A DNA stretch of 64,000 bases. Origin: Flavobacterium chilense (lineage in GTDB: Bacteria > Bacteroidota > Bacteroidia > Flavobacteriales > Flavobacteriaceae). Numbering within the stretch: the stretch's first letter is position 1; every line of letters starts with the position of its first letter. This document shows positions 25,711-33,841 of the stretch, piece after piece. The stretch covers positions 62,001 through 126,000 of the forward strand of contig NZ_LSYT01000005.1 of the NCBI RefSeq assembly GCF_001602525.1. The letters are read 5' to 3'. Below the pieces are notes generated by a model. It saw only the letters and a program-made list of their open reading frames with translations, did no database searches and was not told where the DNA came from. The position numbers and the translations under genes were made by a program.

Positions 25711-27438
25711 ATGAAACTTCTTACCATTATCATTTCACTTTTCACACTCACCATTTTCGCTCAAAACAATAAAAAATACGACACTTTTTTTGAAAAAGGA
25801 AACGGAAACCAATCCGCAACTTATGCAGAAACTATAGCCTATTTTAAGATGTTGGCAAATGATTTTCCAACCATTCAGGTGAAAGAAATGGGATTAACAG
25901 ATTCCGGAGAACCTTTGCACATGGTTACCTACAATCCTGACGCAGTATTTGACTTTGATAAAATTCAGAAAAATAAAGCAGTCCTTTTTGTCAATAACGG
26001 AATCCATGCCGGAGAACCTGACGGAATCGACGCTACGATGCAATTTTACCGTGATTTGGCAATTGGAAAAATTAAGGCACCAAAAAATACGGTTCTGGTT
26101 ACTATTCCGGTTTATAATATTGGAGGTGCTTTAAACCGAAATTCGACTACAAGAGCGAATCAGGACGGACCTGAAATTTATGGTTTTAGGGGAAATGCCA
26201 GAAATTATGATCTGAATCGTGATTTAATGAAATCTGACACCCGAAATACAAAGAGTTTTGTCGAAATTTTTCAAAAAATAAATGCCGATGTTTTCATCGA
26301 CAATCATGTCAGCAACGGATCTGATTATCAATACAAACTAACTTATATCATGACACAGCATAATAAGCTAGGAACCGTTTTGGGCGATTTTATGAATACC
26401 GAAATGATGCCGGCTTTAGTCAAAGATTTACAGAAAAAGAAAATCGAAACCACGCCTTATGTAGATTCGTTTAAAGATACTCCGGACAAAGGATTTGGTC
26501 AGTTTGTGGATAGTCCGAGATATACAACCGGTTATACGTCATTATTTAATACGATTGGTTTCGTGGTTGAAACACACATGCTGAAAAAATATGCTGAACG
26601 TGTAAAAATGACTTACGAATACATGAAATCGACTTTGGATTTTACTGATGCCAATTATCAAAAAATCAAGGAACTTCGAGTGAAGAACCTGGAACAATAT
26701 CAGCCTAAAAAGCCCTATACTTTAAAATGGGAATTAGACAGTACAAAAGCCACCACATTTTCATTTCTAGGATACGAAGCCGGTTATAAAAAAAGCGAAG
26801 CCACAACCGGAAACCGCTTGTATTATGACCGAAACAAACCATACAAAAAAGATGTTCCTTATATCAAAGAATTTAAATCTGTAAAAGAAGTTGTGATTCC
26901 AACAGCTTATATTATTCCGCGTGGTTATTGGAATATTATAGATCTTTTAAAAAACAATAACATTTCGTTTCAACAAATTAAAAACGATACCATTATAGAG
27001 GTAGAAAGTTATAGAATTGCAGACTTTAAAACGGTTTCAAATGCTTACGAAGGGCATTATTTGCATTACAATACAACCCTAACTTCTAAAATGGTTAAAA
27101 TGGCTTTCGCCAAAGGTGATTACCTAGTTCCAACAAATCAAAAAGGCGTGAAATATTTAGTAGAAGCTTTCGAACCCGAAGGTGTTGACTCTTTCTTTAA
27201 CTGGAATTTCTTCGATCCTATTTTACAGCAAAAAGAACATTACTCAGAATATATTTTTGAAGATACCGCTGCAAAACTCCTAAAAGATAATCCAGCTTTA
27301 AAAGCAGAGTTAGAATCTAAAAAACAAACTGACGCTGTATTTGCTAAAAACCCGGAAGCCCAATTAGATTGGATTTACAAGCATTCTGTTTATTATGAAA
27401 AGGCGCATTTACAGTATCCTGTTTATCGAGTGCTTTAG
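25711..27438 (+). CDS. Secreted M14-family zinc carboxypeptidase
   Basis: A 575-residue exported metallopeptidase with a signal peptide ending TIFAQ at residue 18. The zinc site is His99 and Glu102 (HAGEPDG) plus His199 (DNHVSNG), and Glu287 in VVETHM is the likely general base. The peptidase domain covers about 25-320. A C-terminal ~250 residues of unknown type may bind substrate. It would trim C-terminal residues from peptides outside the cytoplasm. It is monocistronic. Confidence 0.9.
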   Translation: MKLLTIIISLFTLTIFAQNNKKYDTFFEKGNGNQSATYAETIAYFKMLANDFPTIQVKEMGLTDSGEPLHMVTYNPDAVFDFDKIQKNKAVLFVNNGIHAGEPDGIDATMQFYRDLAIGKIKAPKNTVLVTIPVYNIGGALNRNSTTRANQDGPEIYGFRGNARNYDLNRDLMKSDTRNTKSFVEIFQKINADVFIDNHVSNGSDYQYKLTYIMTQHNKLGTVLGDFMNTEMMPALVKDLQKKKIETTPYVDSFKDTPDKGFGQFVDSPRYTTGYTSLFNTIGFVVETHMLKKYAERVKMTYEYMKSTLDFTDANYQKIKELRVKNLEQYQPKKPYTLKWELDSTKATTFSFLGYEAGYKKSEATTGNRLYYDRNKPYKKDVPYIKEFKSVKEVVIPTAYIIPRGYWNIIDLLKNNNISFQQIKNDTIIEVESYRIADFKTVSNAYEGHYLHYNTTLTSKMVKMAFAKGDYLVPTNQKGVKYLVEAFEPEGVDSFFNWNFFDPILQQKEHYSEYIFEDTAAKLLKDNPALKAELESKKQTDAVFAKNPEAQLDWIYKHSVYYEKAHLQYPVYRVL

Positions 27439-27488
27439 TTTTATTATCGAAAAGTACACTAAGTTTTTTCTTTTGGCTATTTTGTAAA

Positions 27489-27552
27489 AACACTAAGATC
27501 GCAAAGCTTTACATAGAAATCTTTGTCAAAGTTTTGAACTTTAATAAAGACT
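27489..27552. repeat. Weak CTTTG repeat region
   Basis: ACACTAAGATCGCAAAGC and TCTTTGTCAAAG are degenerate members of the CTTTGCG family, between the peptidase and the next gene. Confidence 0.4.
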
Positions 27553-27599
27553 AAAATCAAATTACTTTTTATTATTCCAATCATTAAATATCAAACAAA

Positions 27600-28103
27600 A
27601 TGAATACTTCTTTTTATCTGGAACATTTTCAAAAAATCGCCAATCAAATCGATCAGGAGCTTTTGCTCCAAAAATCTATAGAAGTTGCAGTGGGTATTTA
27701 TGTTGATTCGGTTTTTATCAAATTGTACAAAAAATCATGGGCAAGCAATCCAGAAGAAGCCTTAACAGCTGAGTCGAGAATTTTCTTTTCTGTTTGGGTT
27801 AATGATGCAACAATAGCCAAACAAAAAATAATGTACAATATTCATGCTTTAAAATTGAGGAAATTAAAAGGTTATTCTATTCAAAGCAGAAAGTTTGCCG
27901 AGGCTTTTAGAGAAGATTTTAAAGAATACGAACAAAAGTGGAAAAATGTAAGTGCTAATCATGGTCCGTTAACTTTAATGGAAGGCTGGATAAAATTAAA
28001 TCCTGAAAACTTACAGGAAGAAGTTTTAAAACTTACTCATAATTTTTTAGAGATGGAGTATTTAATTGATAATACACTTAATCAGTTTAAACTAAGGATG
28101 TAA
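27600..28103 (+). CDS. Hypothetical helical protein
   Basis: A 167-residue soluble protein without Cys, signal peptide or membrane segment. It is mainly helical and rich in Lys, Glu and aromatic residues (for example FREDFKEYEQKWKNVSANHG). I do not recognise a family. It lies between repeats and a DUF4287 gene 62 bases downstream, in the same direction. Confidence 0.7.
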   Translation: MNTSFYLEHFQKIANQIDQELLLQKSIEVAVGIYVDSVFIKLYKKSWASNPEEALTAESRIFFSVWVNDATIAKQKIMYNIHALKLRKLKGYSIQSRKFAEAFREDFKEYEQKWKNVSANHGPLTLMEGWIKLNPENLQEEVLKLTHNFLEMEYLIDNTLNQFKLRM

Positions 28104-28165
28104 AAACGATTCATTTTAATTTGTATTTTCGTACAATATAGATTAACCAACTAACCCCTATTTTT

Positions 28166-28396
28166 ATGTCATTTCAAGGATATTTAAAAACAATCAAAGA
28201 AAAAACAGGAAACGGACCGGCAGAGTTTAAAGCTTTAGCAGAGCAAAAAGGTTTTACAGCAGATGGAAAACTCAAATCTGAGGTAAAAGCCGGAGATATT
28301 GTAAACTGGCTTAAAGAAGATTTTGACTTGGGTCAGGGTCATGCAATGGCTATTTATGCGCTTCTTAAGGGAATCAAAGACGAGAACAGCAAGTAA
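28166..28396 (+). CDS. DUF4287 domain protein
   Basis: A 76-residue protein made of one DUF4287 domain: MSFQGYLKTIKEKTG at the start, FTADGKLKSEVKAGDIVNWL in the middle, then GQGHAMAIYALLKG. The last motif resembles small DNA- or nucleotide-binding helical domains, but no role is established. Copy C of the dispersed RNA-like element and a strong terminator follow in its 3-prime region. Confidence 0.85.
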   Translation: MSFQGYLKTIKEKTGNGPAEFKALAEQKGFTADGKLKSEVKAGDIVNWLKEDFDLGQGHAMAIYALLKGIKDENSK

Positions 28397-28416
28397 CACT
28401 AAAAGTTATTGATAGT

Positions 28417-28470
28417 CCAGCGTGAGGGATAGAAGCAAGCTACCGAAGTAGCGCGTATAGCCCGACAGCA
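28417..28470 (+). repeat. Dispersed RNA-like element, copy C
   Basis: The core reads GGGATAGAAGC, hairpin GCTAC-CGAA-GTAGC, GCGTATAGCCC. Its 9-mers GATAGAAGC and GCGTATAGC are identical to copy A (minus strand), but the outer stem is GGG/CCC and the hairpin is a different, shorter one. It ends just before a terminator. Confidence 0.7.
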
Positions 28471-28472
28471 TT

Positions 28473-28517
28473 AAAAAAAAGACCCAATGAACGCAAAGTT
28501 GATTGGGTCTTTTTTTT
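28473..28517. terminator. Strong bidirectional terminator
   Basis: A 16-bp stem AAAAAAAAGACCCAAT / ATTGGGTCTTTTTTTT with a 13-base loop, after the DUF4287 gene and copy C. Confidence 0.9.
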
Positions 28518-28653
28518 AATGGTGGCACGTTATCAATATCAAAAATCAATGGCAAAAATCAATTTTGAAATAAGAATAATGTCAAAAATATTAATCCTGA
28601 AATTTGATATTGATTTTTGCAATTGACATTGCAATTGTTTTTTTATCTAATCA

Positions 28654-29256
28654 TTATTTCAATTGATTCTCTTCTTCAAACAACAATTTTATATTCTCAT
28701 AAGAGTTTTTTAAAGCATCTTTGATTTGTTCCGGATTTAACCAGGCAACCTTTTCGATACCTTCTTCAATTTGTCCTTGTGGAGTTCCTTCAAAATCTGA
28801 ATACATTTCGAACCAATGCGTGATTTTGAGTTTGTATTTTCCGTTACGTTTAAAAATATGATACGTTTTTTGAAGCTTATTTGTAATTCGAAGCTTATTT
28901 ACGCCAGTTTCCTCTTCGACCTCGCGCATAGCTGTTGCTTCAATTTCTTCTCCTTTTTCGATTCCGCCTTTCGGTAAATCCCATTTTCCGTTTCTGAAGA
29001 TAAATAAAACTTCGCCTTTTTTATTATATACAAAGCCTCCACCCGCTTTACTTACAGGGATTTTGGCTTTTAATGTTTTCATAATTTCCTTTTCGTCAGG
29101 ATGATACAGATAAGCTTTTTGTATTTTATTTTGAAATATTTTTACAATAAGCTGCTCAATATCAATACTCTCTAATAGGAATAGTTGAAAATTAGTCTCT
29201 TTTGAGATTTCATTTGTCAAAAAAAGTGGTTTGTCGTTCACAAAAACTTTATACAT
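28654..29256 (-). CDS. NUDIX hydrolase
   Basis: A 200-residue hydrolase of nucleoside-diphosphate-linked compounds. The Nudix box spans residues 97-119 (G-x5-E-x7-REVEEETGV) and is fully conserved. About 70 N-terminal residues form a separate domain of unknown role. Its ATG is only 7 bases from the divergent pyrE ATG, so its promoter must lie inside pyrE and the pyrE promoter inside this gene. This pairing with pyrE is one I associate with Flavobacteria. The substrate is unknown. Confidence 0.9.
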   Translation of the reverse strand: MYKVFVNDKPLFLTNEISKETNFQLFLLESIDIEQLIVKIFQNKIQKAYLYHPDEKEIMKTLKAKIPVSKAGGGFVYNKKGEVLFIFRNGKWDLPKGGIEKGEEIEATAMREVEEETGVNKLRITNKLQKTYHIFKRNGKYKLKITHWFEMYSDFEGTPQGQIEEGIEKVAWLNPEQIKDALKNSYENIKLLFEEENQLK

Positions 29257-29259
29257 TTG
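29230..29259 (+). promoter_or_regulatory. pyrE: pyrE promoter overlapping the nudix start
   Basis: TTTG at 29230-29233, an 18-base spacer and TACATTTG at 29252-29259 give a full Bacteroidetes promoter. The box contains the nudix start codon in reverse and ends four bases before the pyrE ATG. Confidence 0.7.
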
Positions 29260-29263
29260 TACT

Positions 29264-29914
29264 ATGATTTTTAATAAAGATACTGCCGAAAAAACAGCCG
29301 AATTGCTTTTGCAAATAAATGCAATTAAATTGAATCCCGAAAATCCTTTTACATGGGCTTCTGGTTGGAAATCTCCTATTTACTGTGATAATAGGTTAAT
29401 TCTTTCATTTCCGAGCATCCGAAACTACGTTCGTGATGAGTTTGCGAAAAACATTGAAAAACAATTTGGGAAACCTGATGTGATTGCCGGTGTTGCCACT
29501 GGAGCTATTGGAGTGGGGATTCTTGTTGCCGAAAGCCTTGGATTGCCTTTTGTATATGTACGTCCGGAAGCAAAAAAACACGGAAGACAAAATCAGGTAG
29601 AAGGTTTTTTACAAAAAGGACAAAATGTTGTTGTGGTCGAAGATTTAATTAGTACCGGAAACAGCAGTTTAATGGCTGTGGAAGCTTTACGCAATGAAGG
29701 TGCTAATATTAAAGGAATGGCAGCAATTTTTACATACGGATTTAATGTTGCCGAAGAAAACTTTAAAAATGCCAACATTGATTTGTATACTTTAAGTAAT
29801 TATGAAAATTTACTGGACTTAGCAGTTCAAAAACAATATATCAGCGAAGATCAGCAATCTACTTTACTGGAATGGAACGGAAGTCCGTCTACCTGGGGAA
29901 AAGAAGAAGCGTAA
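29264..29914 (+). CDS. pyrE: Orotate phosphoribosyltransferase
   Basis: A 216-residue enzyme that adds PRPP to orotate to make OMP in pyrimidine synthesis. I start at MIFNKDTAEKT (29264); upstream codons fall inside the promoter. The PRPP-binding motif VVVVEDLISTGNSS is clear, and TWASGWKSPIYCDNR at the N-terminus is typical. The -7 box placement predicts a leaderless mRNA. The SRPBCC gene follows after a CTTTGCG repeat. Confidence 0.95.
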   Translation: MIFNKDTAEKTAELLLQINAIKLNPENPFTWASGWKSPIYCDNRLILSFPSIRNYVRDEFAKNIEKQFGKPDVIAGVATGAIGVGILVAESLGLPFVYVRPEAKKHGRQNQVEGFLQKGQNVVVVEDLISTGNSSLMAVEALRNEGANIKGMAAIFTYGFNVAEENFKNANIDLYTLSNYENLLDLAVQKQYISEDQQSTLLEWNGSPSTWGKEEA

Positions 29915-29943
29915 TTTTAGATTTTTATAAATTTAAACAGATG

Positions 29944-30012
29944 TCGCTTTACGAACTTTGCGTTATAAAATTTAGTAGATAAAAAACTTTGCGCCCTTTG
30001 CGGTTAAATTAT
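29944..30012. repeat. CTTTGCG repeat region after pyrE
   Basis: CGAACTTTGCG and ACTTTGCGCCCTTTGCGG lie between pyrE and the SRPBCC gene. Confidence 0.5.
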
Positions 30013-30029
30013 AAAACAAAAAATAAAAT

Positions 30030-30422
30030 ATGAACTTAGAAAGTCCAAAAGTTACTGTTCAGAAATCAGCTCAGGATTTATTTGATTTATTGACTGATGT
30101 AAAGAATTTTGAAAAATTAATGCCGGATAACATCGCTAAATTTGAAGTAATTGGCGAAGATGCTTTTATTTTTGGATTGAAAGGTATGCCGGAAATTAAA
30201 CTAAAAATGAAAGACAAAGTGGCTCCTAGTAAAATTGTTTTGGGAGCAGCAAGCGATAAACTTCCTTTTACTTTAGTTTCTAATATTGATAGCATTTCTG
30301 ACTCAGAAAGTGCTGTTCAGCTATTCTTTGAAGGCGAATTCAATGCTATGATGGCCATGATGGTAAAAGGTCCAATCAGCAAGTTTATTGAAACTTTAGC
30401 TAATAACATGACAAAATTATAA
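30030..30422 (+). CDS. SRPBCC-fold protein
   Basis: A 130-residue START-like (SRPBCC) domain protein. The opening VTVQKSAQDLFDLLTDVKNFEKLMP and the alternating beta pattern fit the fold, which forms a hydrophobic pocket for small ligands. No ligand can be named. It lies between pyrE and birA and is closed by a strong terminator. A possible role as coenzyme- or lipid-binding partner is speculation. Confidence 0.8.
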   Translation: MNLESPKVTVQKSAQDLFDLLTDVKNFEKLMPDNIAKFEVIGEDAFIFGLKGMPEIKLKMKDKVAPSKIVLGAASDKLPFTLVSNIDSISDSESAVQLFFEGEFNAMMAMMVKGPISKFIETLANNMTKL

Positions 30423-30447
30423 TTGCAACTTATTAGTTTTAAATTAT

Positions 30448-30481
30448 AAAAAAAGTCCAATCATTAGATTGGACTTTTTTT
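30448..30481. terminator. Bidirectional terminator
   Basis: A 15-bp stem AAAAAAAGTCCAATC / GATTGGACTTTTTTT around ATTA, between the converging SRPBCC and birA genes. Confidence 0.92.
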
Positions 30482-30545
30482 ATATCGCAAAAACATAAAA
30501 GAATAAGTTTCTTAAAATCCCCAAAACTTTCTGTCTTTATAAAAA

Positions 30546-30581
30546 ACTCAGAACCTTAGAATCTTAGTCCCTTAGCGCCTC
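30546..30581 (-). repeat. CTAAG-rich 3-prime repeat after birA
   Basis: On the minus strand the bases directly after the birA TGA read GAGGCGCTAAGGGACTAAG, ATTCTAAGG, TTCTGAG, then T-run. Same order and orientation as behind ddl and the PhnA-type gene. Confidence 0.65.
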
Positions 30582-31322
30582 TCAATAAAGCATCTGAATC
30601 TCCTTAATATCAAATTCTGCAACAGAATCATCTTCCAGTAAAACCTGTAGTTTACCAATATTTGAAACACCCTGAATGATTCCCATAAAATTTTCTCCTG
30701 AAGATTTTGGATGAAGATTCTTAAAAGGCATTGGAACTCCTTTTCGGAATAATGAATTGAAATATTCTTTCCAGAAAACTTCCGAACTGCTTTCCCATAA
30801 TCTGATTTTTTCGTTTACCCTTTTTACAACCATTGGCGGAAAACTGTCTTTGTCGAAAGTATTGCCTGAAATAACTGCCAATGAAGAGGCATTTGGTAAT
30901 CCATCAAAATTAGTTTGGTTTACATTAAGTCCAAATCCAACAACTGACACGATCCTGCCATCACTTTTTATGGTATTTTCGATTAATATGCCACCAATTT
31001 TCTTGGTGTATGACATAATGTCGTTAGGCCATTTTATACTTAAATCAGGAATATTTAACGATTTTAAAACTTCAATTACACTTAAAGAAATAATAATGTT
31101 AAGGTTAAAAACCTGTTCATTATCAAAGACAAAATCCTTTACCAAGACACTCATAATTAAGTTTTTACCTGACTCAGACTGCCACTTTGCTCCCATTTGT
31201 CCTTTGCCTTTTGTCTGATTTTCAGCCGTTACCACTGTAAAATTATCAAGTTCATCCTGGCTTGCCAATGCCTTAAGAAAGTCGTTTGTCGAATCTATGG
31301 CATCGAGTTTGATTAGTTTCAT
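30582..31322 (-). CDS. birA: Biotin--[acetyl-CoA carboxylase] ligase
   Basis: A 246-residue biotin protein ligase that activates biotin with ATP and attaches it to carrier proteins. IDSTNDFLK at the N-terminus, the nucleotide loop TKGKGQMGAKWQS and the substrate segment KWPNDIM are diagnostic. There is no N-terminal helix-turn-helix, so it is a ligase only, without the repressor function of E. coli BirA. It diverges from rsfS. Confidence 0.93.
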   Translation of the reverse strand: MKLIKLDAIDSTNDFLKALASQDELDNFTVVTAENQTKGKGQMGAKWQSESGKNLIMSVLVKDFVFDNEQVFNLNIIISLSVIEVLKSLNIPDLSIKWPNDIMSYTKKIGGILIENTIKSDGRIVSVVGFGLNVNQTNFDGLPNASSLAVISGNTFDKDSFPPMVVKRVNEKIRLWESSSEVFWKEYFNSLFRKGVPMPFKNLHPKSSGENFMGIIQGVSNIGKLQVLLEDDSVAEFDIKEIQMLY

Positions 31323-31364
31323 TTAAGTAATTTAAATAACTTAATTTAATATTTTGTTAAGGTT

Positions 31365-31397
31365 CAAAAATAATCACAAAATTTGGTAACTTTACAA
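31365..31397 (-). promoter_or_regulatory. birA: birA promoter
   Basis: On the minus strand TTG (31395-31397), a 22-base spacer and TATTTTTG (31365-31372) fit the Bacteroidetes promoter. The leader would be about 35-40 bases. Confidence 0.6.
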
Positions 31398-31415
31398 ATT
31401 CATATAAAATAATTC

Positions 31416-31787
31416 ATGGCGAAAAAGACTATTAATAATGATGTTCTATTGGCGAACATAATAAAAGGGATTGAAGAAGTAAAAGGAAATGATATCGACA
31501 TTCTTGACTTAAGAGAGATAGACACAGCGGTTTGTGACTATTTTGTAATTTGCAACGGAAATTCAAATACCCAGGTTAACGCCATAGTAAACTCAATTCA
31601 AAAAACTGTATCGAAAGACCTTAAAGATAAACCCTGGCACGTAGAAGGAACCGATAACGCTGAGTGGGTCCTAATGGATTATGTGCATATCGTGGTACAT
31701 GTTTTCCAGAAACACATTCGTGAATACTACAATATCGAGAGCCTTTGGGGTGATGCCAAAATAACTACAATCGAAAACAAATACTAA
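31416..31787 (+). CDS. rsfS: Ribosomal silencing factor RsfS
   Basis: A 123-residue RsfS/Iojap protein, which binds ribosomal protein uL14 and blocks joining of the subunits in starved cells. VKGNDIDILDLREID, DYFVICNGNSNTQVNAI and DKPWHVEGTDNAEWVLMDY are conserved family blocks. ftsH starts 14 bases downstream, so both are on one transcript. Confidence 0.95.
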   Translation: MAKKTINNDVLLANIIKGIEEVKGNDIDILDLREIDTAVCDYFVICNGNSNTQVNAIVNSIQKTVSKDLKDKPWHVEGTDNAEWVLMDYVHIVVHVFQKHIREYYNIESLWGDAKITTIENKY

Positions 31788-31801
31788 AGAAAATTTTTCT
31801 A

Positions 31802-33727
31802 ATGGCTAAAGATAATAATCCAAATCCGAGTAAATTTAAAATAAGTCCCTGGTTAATATACACCGCAATACTTTTAGTTTTTTTATTTATTAGTTTTGCA
31901 ACCGGAGGATCTAACTTAAGCGAGCCTGCACAATTAACTTCTTCTAAATTCAATACATTATTAGAAAAAGGACAAATTGAAAAAGTGATCGTTTACAATA
32001 AAGCAGAAGCTGAGGTATATTTAAATGCTGCTGCCCTTAAAGATCCTGCCAACAAAAAAGTAGCTAAAGATATTTTTGAAAGACCAAACAAAGGTCCTCA
32101 CTATACTTTAGAGATTGGTAATGATCAGATTTTTCAAACTAAATTAGAAAAAGCAGTTGGCGAAGGCAAACTGAAAGATTTTAATTTCCTGCAAAAAAAC
32201 AACTGGAGCGACATTTTAATCAGTCTTCTTCCAATCATCATCATTATAGGTGTATGGATTTTCATTATGCGTAAAATGTCAGGCGGAGCTGGTGGCGGTG
32301 GCGGACAAATTTTCAACATAGGAAAATCGAAAGCCAAATTGTTTGACGAAAAAACAGATATCAAAACAACATTTAAAGATGTTGCCGGTTTAGAAGGTGC
32401 TAAAGAAGAAATACAAGAGATTGTAGAATTCCTTAAAAACCCTGAAAAATATACAAACTTAGGAGGTAAAATCCCAAAAGGAGCTTTACTTGTAGGACCT
32501 CCGGGAACTGGTAAAACCTTATTAGCAAAAGCCGTTGCTGGCGAAGCACAGGTACCGTTTTTCTCTTTATCAGGTTCTGATTTCGTAGAAATGTTTGTTG
32601 GAGTTGGTGCTTCACGTGTTCGTGACCTATTCAAACAGGCAAAAGAAAAATCTCCTGCTATTATCTTCATCGACGAGATTGATGCTGTTGGTAGAGCAAG
32701 AGGAAAAAGTAACATGTCAGGCGGAAACGACGAAAGAGAAAACACTCTGAACCAATTACTAACAGAAATGGATGGTTTTGGTACAAACTCTAATGTAATT
32801 GTTTTAGCTGCAACCAACAGAGCTGATGTTCTTGACAAAGCTTTAATGCGTGCAGGTCGTTTTGACAGACAAATTTTTGTTGACTTACCGGACATTCGCG
32901 AAAGAGCAGAGATATTTGCAGTGCATTTAGCACCAATCAAAAAAGTCGAAGGTCTTGACCTTGATTTCTTAGCAAAGCAAACTCCTGGATTCTCTGGTGC
33001 TGATATTGCAAATGTTTGTAACGAAGCTGCCTTAATTGCTGCCCGTAACAACAAAACTGCCGTTGACAGACAAGATTTCCTTGATGCAGTTGACAGAATT
33101 ATTGGTGGTCTTGAAAAGAAAAACAAAATCATTACTCCTGAAGAAAAAAGAGCAATCGCAATTCACGAAGCAGGTCACGCTACTGTAAGCTGGATGCTGG
33201 AACATGCTGCACCACTTATTAAAGTAACTATTGTACCTCGTGGACAAAGTTTAGGAGCTGCATGGTACCTACCAGAAGAAAGACAAATCGTGAGAACTGA
33301 CCAAATGCTGGACGAAATGTGTGCTACGATGGGCGGAAGAGCTGCTGAAAAAGTAACTTTTGACAGAATTTCTACTGGTGCTTTAAGCGATTTAGAAAAA
33401 GTAACACGTCAGGCCCGTGCCATGGTAACCATTTACGGATTGAACGAAAAAATAGGAAACGTTACTTATTATGATTCAACAGGTCAGAGCGAATACAACT
33501 TCTCTAAACCATATTCTGACGAAACAGCTAAAATTATCGATGCTGAAATTTCAGAATTAATTGAAGGCCAATACCAAAGAGCGATTCAAATTCTGCAAGA
33601 GAACAAAGACAAACTAAATCAACTTGCTGATATATTGATCGAAAAAGAAGTTATTTTTAAAGATGACTTAGAGAACATTTTCGGAAAACGTACTTTTGAT
33701 AAAAACTTAGAAGAAGTAGTTTCATAA
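31802..33727 (+). CDS. ftsH: ATP-dependent zinc metalloprotease FtsH
   Basis: A 641-residue membrane AAA+ protease that degrades misfolded or regulatory membrane proteins. Two membrane helices (about 14-33 and 136-157) flank a periplasmic domain. Walker A GPPGTGKT spans 232-239, Walker B is FIDEID, and the zinc motif HEAGH is at 455-459. Length and order are normal for the family. It is followed by a hairpin terminator that abuts the next promoter. Confidence 0.97.
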   Translation: MAKDNNPNPSKFKISPWLIYTAILLVFLFISFATGGSNLSEPAQLTSSKFNTLLEKGQIEKVIVYNKAEAEVYLNAAALKDPANKKVAKDIFERPNKGPHYTLEIGNDQIFQTKLEKAVGEGKLKDFNFLQKNNWSDILISLLPIIIIIGVWIFIMRKMSGGAGGGGGQIFNIGKSKAKLFDEKTDIKTTFKDVAGLEGAKEEIQEIVEFLKNPEKYTNLGGKIPKGALLVGPPGTGKTLLAKAVAGEAQVPFFSLSGSDFVEMFVGVGASRVRDLFKQAKEKSPAIIFIDEIDAVGRARGKSNMSGGNDERENTLNQLLTEMDGFGTNSNVIVLAATNRADVLDKALMRAGRFDRQIFVDLPDIRERAEIFAVHLAPIKKVEGLDLDFLAKQTPGFSGADIANVCNEAALIAARNNKTAVDRQDFLDAVDRIIGGLEKKNKIITPEEKRAIAIHEAGHATVSWMLEHAAPLIKVTIVPRGQSLGAAWYLPEERQIVRTDQMLDEMCATMGGRAAEKVTFDRISTGALSDLEKVTRQARAMVTIYGLNEKIGNVTYYDSTGQSEYNFSKPYSDETAKIIDAEISELIEGQYQRAIQILQENKDKLNQLADILIEKEVIFKDDLENIFGKRTFDKNLEEVVS

Positions 33728-33756
33728 ATTACGCAATAAATATTCAATATTTTTTA

Positions 33757-33797
33757 AAATCTTAATTCAAAATGACCTTTTGAATTAAGATTTTTTT
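33757..33797 (+). terminator. ftsH: ftsH terminator
   Basis: A perfect 16-bp stem AAATCTTAATTCAAAA / TTTTGAATTAAGATTT with a 5-base loop and a T-run. Its T-run runs straight into the -7 box of the next operon. Confidence 0.9.
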
Positions 33798-33804
33798 ATC
33801 TTTG
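33797..33804 (+). promoter_or_regulatory. -7 box for LUD-cdsA-psd operon
   Basis: TATCTTTG is an exact match beginning at the last T of the ftsH terminator. The upstream promoter half would lie inside the terminator stem. The leader to ATG 33842 is about 30 bases. Confidence 0.65.
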
Positions 33805-33841
33805 AACGTTTTCAATTAACATGTAAAGTATTTCATATAAA

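Noticed and set aside
32134..33132. A 332-codon open frame antisense to ftsH
   Set aside because: It is the shadow of a strongly conserved gene in the other strand, with an unusual Ser/Pro-rich composition and no motif.
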